Of a stretch of DNA of 64,000 bases, positions 1 to 12,700 are shown piece by piece (the first letter of the stretch is position 1; each line of letters begins with the position of its first letter). Both the position numbers and the translations under genes were made by a program. Below the pieces are notes generated by a model that saw nothing but the letters and a program-made list of their open reading frames with translations, did no database searches and was not told the origin of the DNA. The stretch is from Diprion similis (taxonomy: Eukaryota > Arthropoda > Insecta > Hymenoptera > Diprionidae). The stretch lies in NCBI RefSeq assembly GCF_021155765.1, contig NC_060115.1, positions 3,162,001 through 3,226,000 of the forward strand. Direction: 5' to 3'.

Positions 1-3000
1 TAGCTTGAAGGTCAAATACGCAAACGGCAAGCCAACAACAATCTGGTTAAATAGAACCTGAGCTATAACTTTGCACAGTTCTCGGGTGTCAACCGGCTCG
101 TTGGTGCCTGGTTGAATTTTATAACGCCTTAACGCAGCTGGACGATTAGTGATATCTAGAAGGGTGTAAATTCCACCGACCAGCCAGTAGACCACCAACG
201 TCAGTCCCATGGACCCTGTAATGATAAATATCAGAAAAATGGCTCGTGTGATAATTGAATTTAAATTAACGCCTAGAATTAAGCATACCCTCGAATTCGC
301 TTTACTTCACCGTTTTATTAATTCATTCTCGTATAATTCTGACACTCTAGTCTCATATCCGAAGAATATTTTGCCATGAACCGAACAATGCGTATCGCAG
401 CGAAAACCGAGAGGCAGCGCGCTTTTTGGACTCTATAATAACGAGTAGTTTGGCGTATTGGATATTTGCTATTTATGCATACTGATGATATGAATGTATG
501 TATTCGACGTGGAATGGAGATCTTTTGTCTCGAGCGAACAAACGATTCCACAAGACACGAACGGTTCAGATAAAAATACACGGATATCTGTTTTTCCGTA
601 AGTCTTTGAAAGATCATCAATCTCTAGTTTTTATAAAATTATTATTGAAGTTGAATCGAACTGAAATTGGATCATTAAATCAGTTGAATAAATGTAGCTA
701 ATCGTGTAGTACTTTATATAGAGTTTGTTAAAATTCTCGTACCGAAAACCCATAAATTCACAGGATCTTCTCCAATGGTATCCAAGATTTTGTCCCATTG
801 AGCTTGCCAGAAATCACCTGAGGCTCCCCAAAACCTCTGCAAGTGCCTAATAAAAAAAAGTATATGAATAGGATTTAGGATGTATGAAAGTATCTGCCAG
901 CAATATAGAAATCCAAGTCATAGCGTTCCGGAAATAATTCTGATATACATCATCATTCACGATTAAGATCTCTCACATATTTCTTCGCATATAGGTTTCA
1001 CAGTATTTCCCCCTTGTAAGCATTTTAAACTTCGAGATTTTTTCCAAATATATCCCGAAGCACACCATTTCCTCCTAAAGCTCACCCACTTTTGAAAGTT
1101 TGCCATTTTTTTTTTTGATTTTAGTTCTTTAATTTCACGGCACTGGTTAGACGAAATTTTCACCTGAGTAAAGCTTTACGATTCAATTTTCTTTTTTACT
1201 ATACTATCATGCCGTACTAATCAAAATTATCACACGTGCGATGAAAACGCGAAGAGTTGAAAAAACCGTAATTCTTGCAGAAATTAAAAATATTATTTTC
1301 TGATTTAATAGTTGTATTAGTTGTAATGATAATTATGCAGTGATAATCTCCTACTTACTGAAGGAAATTTTAATTGATTGTGAGTCACGTTGAATTAATT
1401 TTCTAGAGGATGCAAGTGCCCTTATTTTCATTCTCTTAAATTACGGATAAATTATGCAACTAATAAGCCCCTATTCTTACACAAATTGTTTCCTACTTCC
1501 CGTTAATTATCTGGATTAAGTCTGTATAGGCGAAGCAAATCCCGCTACATCGCACAATTACACAAATTATTATCAGTGATACACAAATTCGAATGATGAA
1601 AAGCGGTTGCATTAAAAATAATGTATAAATGCTTCGCCATAGTCTGCAATGATTCTCACCAAGTAAGTGAGTTGCAAACAGCAGCAAATCCTACAAGAAC
1701 CGTTCCAATTACAAAAAGTACGCTTCTTAAGCTTGAAAGAAGTGTAGGTGGTGTCTGATTCTTGCTGACATCTCTGACCGGAGTTGCAGTACCTAGAAAT
1801 AAAACAGAAACGCTTAAAAATAACAAGAAAATCTTTTCATCGTGTACGAAATTGGATTTTACTTGTTGCTATATTTTTAATTTTTTTATTCGGCCATAGT
1901 GCGAATATACATAAGTAGAGCAGCTGTCAGAAGAAACTTTCTCCTGTATGATTCGTTGATAATTTGGTATGCAGGAGTAATTCTTGCAGCTCTGCACCGT
2001 TTCAACTTTAATGTGATAATTCACACACATATATGTGAGCCTTATTGAATTTTCCTATTGATTTGGAAAAGTTATTTATTCAATACGTAATTCACTGCAA
2101 GACCGCACAGTGAATAGGCAGAATTGCAACGTCGGCTCTAAACTTGTTACATCAATATTGGCTGGGTTCAAGTTCAACAGCAAGAGCCAAAGTACATGCA
2201 GGTATAAAACAAACTCTTATTTTCTCTCAGGTTTTTTTTTATTCATTTGCTGGTATAAGATGCAAGGCCGATACAATAAATAATTCACTATGCTATACAC
2301 CAAAGAACAGCTTTATGTATTCTCAAAAACCGCACTAACATGGTAATATCTTTTTATGGCTAATAGTCAGTTGCTCAGTGTGTCTAGCCATGGTGTCTAG
2401 TTGGTCCGACTCAGTTGCAGATTGGTTGAGAAGTGAAAAGTTCTCAGTTAGTTTTAGGTAATTTCAAACAAACGAGCTACACCTATCATCACAATATGCA
2501 AATATAGCGGGAGTTTCGGGAATAATAATTCTAGGTCAGCCAGGATCTTATATATATGTATATCTACTGTTATATGTACAATTGTGAGATGATTTTTTAA
2601 CTGTACACCTGCATATCTATAAGGTACGTACACCTAGCGAGATTGACTCTGTCACTGGCAGCCGACATTTCTCATCAACCGCGAAATGAATCTAGTTATT
2701 TCGTCGTGCCTTTCGTGTTCCAGGATCAACTATAGTGGTGAGAAAGATATATACTTCTCAAAAGTATATTTTGATCAGATACATCCCAATACTGGAATCA
2801 ATCTCACAATGAGTATAAGTTGTACATTGTACGATGACATAAAATGTATACCTGATCACATCTATCGACAAAACTGTACACTATACACGTATTTTATACG
2901 TGTACATCGATCTTAGACATCGACATCACTGATCCGATATCGATGATTATGAATTCCTAATATTATGCACATATTATGTTATTAAGTTACCGTTTTGCCA

Positions 3001-5002
3001 ATCGATTTCTGCAGAGCTCTACTAAAACAGACGTACAAGAGCCAATTTTTAAGATAATTTGAAAAAATGTTTCTAGTTACAAAGTGAATATCCTCAGCTT
3101 TCAAATGCGTTTTAGTTCACTATGTTCCGTTCATTACTCTAGTCACAATAAAACATTAAATGAAATGATCAGTTTCTACTGTTCTTACCTTAGAAATCCC
3201 CACAATCGCTCACATAATATGAATAGATGAATACCTATATAAATAGTGAATGTTATTATGCGGCTTTTGGCAAGCAGATTTTCATTAGGTCACCGACCTC
3301 GATTCTTTGTGGTTCAAGAAATCGGACAACCTACCGCTACACTGACTTGACCACCTCTCGACACTCGTTTCGTACATACTTACATACACGGTTTATAACA
3401 CCGCCAAACCGCTGTGAGTCGGTTTTCTACAAATCGTGCGTTCAAACGAGTTATCCAAGTTTGTTTGGAAAAGCGGCTGGAAATTGATTTTAAATGATTC
3501 TGCAGTTTTGTATCGAAAAGAGAACCCTCATACTGCAAAGTTTCTTCAATTGATTAAAAATTGTGAAACTGTAGCGGACTTTGACCGCCGCAAACAAATG
3601 GTTGAGTGCAAAATAATCTTGCGCGGCAAATGTTGAGAAATATTTATTAAACAGAGAGTCCGGTTGAAGAGAAAGAATGCAACCATGACTGTGACACGAT
3701 ACAATGACGTAGTGCGAGCTGAAAAATCTGTTTCTAAACTGATGTAGAGTTTACTCATACTTATGCATGTTAGTATAAGCAGCTGTCGTTTAGGTAATGT
3801 CATTCATTTCAACAATTTTTCATGAATAAAATTGAAGTCAAAGAACACCAGCACCAAAGCAACGAACGGAAAAATATCCAAAAGACGTTTACCTGCATGC
3901 CAGTTCTGCAACGTGGTACTCTTGGCTGAGCTTTTTTTCGACTTCTTTTTTCGATACATAGTTATCACGTGTGGGAAGAATGTGTAAACCTCAAACTCAG
4001 ACAACCTTACACATCTACGTATAACGTGATATCAATTTCATATGAATTCGTGTAACTGCTATAATTTCCGTACACGGTTGATTGTGCGCGCGGTTTCACA
4101 CCGTGCTATGAAACAGATTTAAAATCTCTTCGCTGACAGACCACTTCCCTTTCTCTTCTCTCTCACTCCCTCTCTCTTTCTCCCTTCTATTGGTGCATGA
4201 TATAGTATGTATACAATATAAGAATTTTAGTGTATTCCGATGTATGTACCTCCAATACATAATGAACATGGATTTTTAAATATATTAACAGTATGTATGT
4301 ACATATACCCTATGTGTTCGGCATGAGACTTATGTGCTAGGCTAACAAGCTTATGCTATCCGAAGTTGACGAATACATTTTGCTGTGAAGGAGGTATATT
4401 AAAAAAATGCCGGATCTCGGTTCAAATGAATTTTTCCATAGTCCCCGTAATTAAGTTATGTTAAGTCCATTTAGGTAATTCTTTTCGATTGTAGTTCTGT
4501 TTTTTAACATCCACCGCGTATTGAATATGGTTTACGGTTGATATAAGGAAATGATTCACGCGCAATTGAATCGGGTTACATGCAATAGTTTTGCGCGGGC
4601 ATTAGTGTTGTCAATAAATTGCGTAGTATACGCATATATCTATTGTTACGTACATACGTGCACGCATGACTTGGATTATTAAAACAGTTTGTAAAACCGA
4701 AGAGGAACTGCGTAACCCGGTTCGCCGAAAAATGTTACATTGATTGATTAGTAATACGTAGTACCTACAGGTGGATGTATGCAGTAAAACAGAAAGGGAA
4801 AATATTGAACCGCGCGCTAATTGAGCGCATATTACGCCGGAAGCATCATTTATAAAACAATGCCAGCGACGTAGTTTTGATCAAATGCACGCATTGTATA
4901 CACGTAGATTCGCGCTCCGTTGAATCGATGGGGAAGAATGGTTAAAAACTGATATTGACAGTTTACTAAGGTCTTACCTTTGTACTGTACTTGCGCTTCC
5001 AT
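1..5002 (-). CDS. FAXDC2: FAXDC2-like fatty acid/sterol hydroxylase, 5' part (3' end outside window)
   Basis: Family members are ER multi-pass di-iron hydroxylases of the sterol desaturase/C4-methylsterol oxidase type. Exons, read on the minus strand: first exon A 4978-5002 (MEAQVQYK+G) or first exon B 3893-3959 (starts MYRKKKSKK), then 1660-1792, 743-846, and 215 running off at 1. All junctions are GT-AG and the phases close. Recognition rests on FWGASGDFWQAQWDKILDTI, followed by a segment with RYKIQPGTNEPVD and VLFNQ, which match the conserved region ahead of the histidine boxes in FAXDC2. Hydrophobic helices are visible in exon 2 (LFVIGTVLVGFAAV), at the start of exon 4 (VVYWLVGGIYTLL) and near its end. 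About 159 residues are visible in form A. The histidine clusters are not in the window, so activity cannot be judged. Introns 216-742, 847-1659, 1793-3892 and 3960-4977 hold nothing else I can support. Confidence 0.85.
3893..3959 (-). CDS. FAXDC2: FAXDC2 alternative first coding exon B (lysine/serine-rich N-terminus)
   Basis: ATG at 3959, 22 codons plus one base, donor GTAAAC at 3892, phase 1 into the exon at 1792. It encodes a short, very basic N-terminus beginning MYRKKKSKKSS. It lies inside what would be the intron of form A, implying a second promoter near 4000. Confidence 0.6.
4140..4190. repeat. CT-rich simple tract
   Basis: About 50 bases of almost pure C/T on the plus strand in the 5' intron of FAXDC2. 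This is low-complexity sequence with no gene signal. Confidence 0.7.
4978..5002 (-). CDS. FAXDC2: FAXDC2 alternative first coding exon A
   Basis: An ATG at 5002 opens eight codons (MEAQVQYK) plus one base, followed by a strong GTAAGA donor at 4977. The single leftover G joins the GT of the common second exon at 1792 to make a glycine codon. Exon B at 3893-3959 does exactly the same, so the two are mutually exclusive starts with different N-termini. Exon A sits furthest upstream, close to the region shared with the divergent golgin gene. Confidence 0.6.
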
Positions 5003-6703
5003 TATTTCGCTAACGAGCTTTCGGATCTTGTATATTTTTACGAAAAGTCGACGGCTGACATTTGCCTCGTACGTCGATAGATGCAGACAGTCAAGAACAC
5101 TGGAAAATGCGCCGTAGCTGGGCTGCTGTATAATAGAAGGAAAGATATACTGCTTTACGTATATAACACTCTTTCAAATACACGGTACGACGCTCCTATG
5201 CCATGTATGCGTAAACGAAGTGCGGATACGCGATTTACAAATATTTAACATCGGAGTCACTAGCTTGTCAAATATTCCGCGTACGAACATAAGTATGAAC
5301 CGCGAATTGACAGTTGACACAAGGGGAGTGTTGGAACAGAGCGAGAGTCCTTCGCGATTTTCCCAGATATATTTTCGGACCTCTCTTGTCACATTGGATA
5401 TGGATGTGTGTATGCATGGATGTATGCCATCATACATATTCGGCTGGTAAGGTAGATTTCGACCATCTCTGAGAGGTGCACTTTCGAAGAGTTCAACGAA
5501 TGTGCCGCCAGATGGCAGGATAAATATGTTTTCAAAGCAGTATTAAAAACTCCCGCAACATAGCGCTGTTGTGCTGACAGAACTGTACGTATCCAACAAT
5601 TTCCGGGGCCCAGCTGCCAAGTTGTGTGCGGCATTTATGGCGGAAAGACCTGGTGGCAGTCGGTTGCATGGGCGAAATCGTTGCTTGTAAAATATTTGAC
5701 ATAATTTGTATCCAATTTAAATGGTCCAAAATTATTTTTCGGGTATTTGACAAGCAACTCGCTGAAATATATAACTAGTGGTGAAAGCTCTCTGGTGACA
5801 GAGAAAAGTGGGCGCACAGCCTTAAATAATATGTGTACAAATAATAGTGACGTGTTGTTTCCATCTTGACGTCTTGGAGAACATAAATAAATGTAAATAT
5901 ATATCGTTTCTTACAAATATCCATTGCTGATAATTTCTTTATTTAAATTATCCTATAATTTTCTGCTATAATTTTCACTGTATCAAATATAACCGAAAGA
6001 CATAACCTCATTTATTTCTCCAATTCTCATATGGGATGTATTACGTCATTGTGTGGGTTCTATTATTTTAACTGCTTTAGTGTAATATAATGTTATTTTT
6101 CAACTATCCAATTCCATGTGCACGCTTCGCGGTTTTTATAGCATTTCTCGACTACAAGCTAACTTTGTTTTTGCCATTGATGTGTCTTACGTAGCCAGAT
6201 TTTCATGCCTATAGTTGACATATATTTGGAGAAATAAGAATATCAAGGATATAATCATCACATTTTGTGCTTACCACTTGAAATTTAATCATCAACAATC
6301 CTCTAATTAATTACCTTTTCAACAGATATCATTTCATTCATGTACAATGTTGCACCCATAAGTCTGTTCAACTTGTTACAATCTGGGACATACGATTTCT
6401 ATCACAGAATCACTACCTTTTGTTTAAAATTATGTCGCATGTACTGCGGCTTACCCTTTATCTTGAAAAATTACTGATGTCTACTCGGTGCATATACTAA
6501 TGGAATTACTTTACCCCAGTCACGTTCCTATCCAATTAAGAGTTGAACAATGAGAGCAGTAGGTGATTCTACCTCTGGCAAGTTAGCAGTGGCTCACAGT
6601 ATTGAAACAGCTACTCAAATTTTCGCATCTATCAACATTGTCAAGTTTATTAGTGAAGATGATAAAGTGGATTATAATATTATTCCTTACTGTTCAGTTC
6701 ATC
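5003..6703. other. Divergent 5' region between FAXDC2 and the golgin gene
   Basis: About 1.7 kb between the outermost FAXDC2 start codon and the golgin start codon. It must hold the promoters and untranslated leaders of both genes. The open frames here are short, overlap on both strands and show no recognisable protein. I see no RNA gene or repeat. Confidence 0.5.
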
Positions 6704-9700
6704 ATGGCGGATCCTGGCGGAGGAATAAACCAGCCTCTAGGGTCCGATCAGCCTCCAAAAACAGCAGAAGACCAAGACCTTGATGCAGTTACCAATACGA
6801 AGGATGTTTCCAATGAGAATAAGAATCAAACTGAAGTGCAGAAAGAAACGATACTGCTTGATAAGCAAAGTTTGAAAAAGAAGGAAGAGGCAGTCCAGGT
6901 GAAGATATATTACATTTGCGACACAAATAAAAGTGGCTAATTTCTAGTAGTAGAATTTCATTTGACGATTTGCACCTGTGCGCTACAGCAGTGATGATCA
7001 TATCATAATATATATATCGATACGTATTATGTATAAAAAAAGATGTATTAAATGTGCCAGTAATTGTGAGAAAACTTTGTGGAATACATACCAAACGTAT
7101 CTTTCTATTCTAAGATTTAAGGAATTCATAGTAATGAATACAACAGATTTAATTATTACCACTGTCGCTAATTTCATATCATCTCCTAAGTCTATACTTA
7201 GACCCATAATCACTAATAGTAATGGACGTCATTTCGCTCATTTGCAGGAATATGCTAGAAAACTCTCAAAGATTAAGTCTAGAGCAAAGCTCTCTCGACG
7301 CAGTAAAGATGCGTCATCATCTGTTGAGGGTACACCAGAAACTGTGGTTAAATCAAGAATATCAAGTCCCTCAGTAGAAAATTTTGATAATGTCGATGAC
7401 ATCAGCCAAGCTAAAACTCCGAAGGCCAAGTCTTCTCTTCTGCAAAAAAAACTCATGGAGAATAGGAAAATATTTGAGCAGCGCAGCAGAGAAATGTCAG
7501 AAAACAAACGAGTGGTCAAAGAAAAAGTGGAGGCTATACGGCAACAACTGGATGAAAGCAATACTACGATATTGGAATTGCAAAAAGAACTAACCACCAC
7601 CCTACCTGTTCAGCCAATTGTTATAACAACACAGGTAATGGTGACACTCAAGTCTTATAACTTGTACTTAGAACTATTACTTTTCTTGATTTTACAAAAT
7701 TTGTTTCACAAAATCAATATATACTACATCTTGTAAGATGAAGTTTGAAAATGTTTACAGAACATGGAGATTGTATTCGAACTGCTAAATGTGTATTTTT
7801 AATTTAGGTCGCAAGTTCAAGCTTGGAGCATTTCAGTTTGCCAGACAGAGACAACCGACTAGCTGAGCTCAGTAATAAAATCTTGGAGTTAGAAGCCACT
7901 GTACTTGACTTGCAAGAAAATTTGAAAGAAAAGGACTCTGTTATTGACTCAAAGACCAAGGCTATTACACTGATGTCCGCAGATTTATCGCAAAAGAGGA
8001 AATCAACATTGGACACACTCGAAGATACGAAAGACGAAATGCGAACGATGCAGGCTAACTTTGTACTTATCGAAACATCCCTGAAGGAAAAAATTAATAG
8101 CTTGTTGCAGCAGCTTCAGGGAAGAGATTGTCAAATCACTGAGTATGAAAATACCGTCGAAGGGTAAGTTGCAGTGTTTAGTTTCGTTCAATGTAACACT
8201 ATCGTTGTTCAACTACCAATGTGCTGAAATTAATTGACTCCCTTCCCAGATTAAAAGAGGACCTTGAGAAAAGAAGACTAACTGACGTCACCACTGCAGA
8301 CTTTTCTCGTTCAACTTTAGATACTTTGGCTGAGACAAAGGAAGCAATGAAATCAATGCAGGAAAACTTTATTCTTATAGAATCATCGCTTAAATCTAAA
8401 AATAAAAATCTTCTCGATCAATTAGAAGAGCGTGAAATGAAATTGGCAGAAACAGAAGAAAGAATATTCAAGCTGGAATCTGCTGCTGGCACAGTCATAT
8501 CACCTGATGTGAAAGATCTTCAATCTAAGTTAGGAACATTGGAACAGCGCAACCGGCAGTTACAGGATGAAAAATATGAATTGCAAAAATCAGTTGCCGA
8601 TTTACAAGATAAAGTGATTTCTAATGAATCTGCAGTTAGTAATGGACTGATTCTCGAAAAAGATAACAGAATAGCAGAACTAGAGAATTTGATTGAAGAA
8701 TTGAGAAAATCGAATCAGTTGTTGTTGGAAGAATCTAAAACAGAGTTACAGAATCAAATTGTTGAATTGACGTCAAGGAATGAAGAATATTCCAATAAAG
8801 TTAATGAGTTAGAAAATCTTGTTCACAATTTGGAAACTGAAAAGAAGGAACTTGTGAAAAGAGTACCAGACGATAGCTACGAAACAAAAGAAGATGCAAG
8901 AGTGACTAAGTTGTCCAAGGAACTAGATGAGTTAAACAAGTCGATGATCAAACTCAAGGCACAACATAAAAGCAAAGTTAAAAGTCTGCAAAAACAACTT
9001 GAAAACTTCAAAAAGGTATATTGATTTATTGTGAGTGATCTGTTGTCAACCTGCATTGCTTAATACGATTCTCACGATTCAGGAATTGATCATTCTTATC
9101 AAATTGAAATTGCTATATATCCTTACTAAATTTCACAATTTTTTTTTTTTTGCATGCATGTCATCATACAGCTTTAATTTTTGGTGTCTTGATCTAGGTA
9201 TCTGATACGAATGCAGAATTGGTTAAGCTAGGGAATCAAGTGACTCTGCTAGAGGAAGAAAAAGGTAATCTACAGCTCAGTCTGGTAGACTTTGACGAGC
9301 TTAAAGGTAGGAACCACGGTATAATTTTATCACTATTTATTCATTACCTTCACTTTTGTCATTCGTTCTCACTCGCCTCAGTTTCTTATACACAACGTTT
9401 CAAACCATTGAAGTTCATTCAGTTGAGAACAATTCATTAAATCATGAATATTTTCACCTATCCTGGGTATTTGTTTATGATCATTGATAGTGTTTGCAGT
9501 TTTACGATCGCAATATTCATCGGGTTTTTCTAAATGAATAATTTTATCTTCAATTCTTTTTCTGTTCAAAAAATATGTTGCAAACTATTGCAAAATGTAT
9601 ATACCTTGAATTCAGTGTTGCTTAATAGTGATTTGTACTGATTTTTACTGATTTTTACTGACCTGGACTTCTCGAACATGACTGATAATTTATAGCTACA

Positions 9701-12700
9701 TACCTATATGATTTCTCGACTTTCATCAATTTTCATAAATTTGGAAAACATGGTAGATGCCAAACACAATCATGCTTATTAATACCAATGGTGGTGGGAA
9801 AAATTCGTATGCTGGTACATACATTTTTCCATTTCATTACATTCTTTGCGAAAATAAAAGTAAACGAGTTTTCTTAAATGTTATTCATTCATGTATACAA
9901 AGAAGCAATCAACTGGTACCTACTTTATTACTTGTCAAAGTTTGCTTTACTCTAATTGGATACAAACAAAAAAAAGGATTCCGGAAATGAAGCTGTATTA
10001 TTTAAAAATCTTTATCAAATTATTATTTTCCAATGAATTAGAATTATTCCAAGTTGTTCAGACTGAATTATCGCAGTTACTTTAGAATTTTTACTAAGTA
10101 TATTGAACATGCTTTGCGAACATACCATGAAACCTTTTTTGTTTGTAGAACTACGTTGTCTAGTATTTAATTATGGTAGTAGTGTTTCTGTTAATTCTAT
10201 TAATATGACTGAAAGAAATCGAAAAAACTTTTAATATCCGCTAAAATCTAGCAGTATTTCATTAGTTGAAGAAAAGATGTGTTTTTGACATTACTAACAT
10301 CTGGCTGACACACGCTCTTTACCTACATGGATTATTCAAGGATTCGATGCATTTTGAAGAGACTCTATGTAACAGGGTTGCTAAAATGTCAGTTTATGTC
10401 AAGCTCCTTTAGTTCTTTCGATTCAAACGTGTCCGTACAAGGAACTTCATTTTACAATATGCACAGCTTCCGCAGGTGATTGGCAGGAGCGTATCTCTGA
10501 TCTTGAAGCTAAGATATCTGCGCAAAGTAATGAGATCGATTCCCAGGTACAAGCCATTGCTACTTTGGAGAATCAAAAATTGGATCTTATACAAGGTAGT
10601 ACAAAGTTTGTTCATCCATAATTTAATGTGCACACATGCAAAATTTTTTTTCTCGTACTATATCACATTCATTACATTGTAGAACTACACGCAGTGAAAC
10701 AGGAAATCTCTGCTCTAGAGGCTGAAAATGCAGACTCCGAAAACCTCCGAGTGACTGCTGAAATGAAGATCGTTGAACTGGAGGAACAAGTGGATGCATT
10801 ACACAAGTCAATTGCTGATCCTAAGCAATTTGATTTGATGAGCGAGTCGGAAAAAAAGCAATACTTGGATAAAATAGAATCACTGTCCCAAGAGAACAAT
10901 AATTTGATCGTTAAGTTGGCCAAACTAGAAGAAAAAGGAACGTCTGAAACTGGATCAACCGAATCATTTGAGACATTCCATGAAACAGACAGAAACGAAC
11001 TTTTGAAAAAAATCGATATGCTTGCACAAGAAAATAATGACTTGATTATAAGGTTTACGAAATTGGAAGAGAGAACCGAACCAACGGAATGTTTTGCAAA
11101 TTTAAGTGATTCTACGAAAAATGAATTACTGAAGAAAATTGAACTGCTCATTGAAGAAAATAACAGTTTAACTACCAAGCTGTCGAAAGTTGAAGAGAAA
11201 AGCTCCTCCGACACTGGATCTACTGAATCTTTTGAACGCATACCAGAACATGGTGACAATCTATCCAGGCTAGACGTTTTAATACAAGAAAATAACGAAC
11301 TTGTTATAAAAGTAATTAAACTCGAAGAGAAACTGGCTGAAATTGAAGAAAGTTCCACTCATGGACCAAAGTCCAAGACCAGAGATGATGATGATGTATT
11401 AAACTTGGAACGCAGAGTTCAGGCATTGACCCAGGAAAATGCTGATCTTGTTATTAAGTTGACAAAATTGCAGGAAAAGTTGAGGGACAAATTTTCAGAA
11501 AATCCGATTCAACAAGTAGAATCTAACGAATCCATGATAACAGAGAGAGAACAAGCCTTATCTCAAGAAAATCACTCTTTGGTTATCAGTGTTACGAAAT
11601 TGAACGAAAAGAATGAAAATCTGAAAACTAATTTGGATCTCGTTACTAAAGAAAGAGATAATTTAAAGGAGGCTGTTGATCAGATGACTACCAATACTTT
11701 TGCTAAAGAACTTATCGAAAAGTTAAACGAATTGAATCAGAAAAATCAAACTTCAGCACAAGGAATACGTGATGAGATAACAAAACTTCTACACAGACTT
11801 ACAGATGAAACAGTCGAAGATAAAGATTCGGGTGACTATCAAGGCTCTGTTACAGTAACACTACTAGAAAATGAAATAGAAAATTACAAAAAATTAATTT
11901 CAGAACAAAAGAAGGTGATTGATGATATGAAATCAAAATTATCTGATACACAAGAGGAATTACTGTTCCAATCTAAAAAAATTGAAGAATACCAAACTGA
12001 GATTACAAACTTGGGTAAACTTCAAATGGAATTGAAGAACAATTCTAATGCTATTAAAGGATGGGAATTGAGGTGCGAAGAAATGGAAAAAAAATTGAAA
12101 ACTTCCGAATCTGAAAAATCAATTATTGAGGGTGCCATAAAAATACTTGAGGCTGAAAAGTTGAATTTGATGAAAGAATTGGAAACAAAAGATTTTGAGA
12201 TGATCAAACTAAAGAAGGAACTCGACGAAACAATATCGCAGTTTGAATTGAAATGCCAAGAAGAATTTAAAATAGCATCCATCCGAGAGGAAGAAATAAG
12301 AGCTCTGAAAGAATTAGTTGCCAAAAATGATGCAGATCTTCGTGATAAATCTGGAATGTTACAGGCTGACATGATTACGATTGATAGCTTGCACAAGGAT
12401 CTTAATGAGTATAAGAGTCGGATTGAAAAGCAAAATCTCACAATCGAATCATTAAACGAAGAAGTTGCACGATTAAATGCCTCTTTAGTAACCAGCGAAC
12501 TATCTGCGGAATCCGAAAATGCCAAAACTACGGAAGCGTTCAATGAATTGACTAAGGTTTTACAAGATAGAAACAACGTAACAACGCAATTGCAAAACAA
12601 AATTGATGAACAGGCAAATGAAATTATCGTGACATATGGTAAAATTGAGAATATCACCTCAAACATCCATGACATGGAAGAACGACTGGCTAAAAGAGAT

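Noticed and set aside
5174-5817. Overlapping 60-87-codon frames on both strands upstream of FAXDC2
   Set aside because: Several mutually overlapping frames without homology or splice signals; typical of random GC-richer promoter sequence.
6550-6783. ATG at 6550 or 6602 as the golgin start
   Set aside because: The 6550 frame is different from the golgin frame; the 6602 frame is in phase but adds an unlikely hydrophobic stretch before the well-placed ATG at 6704.
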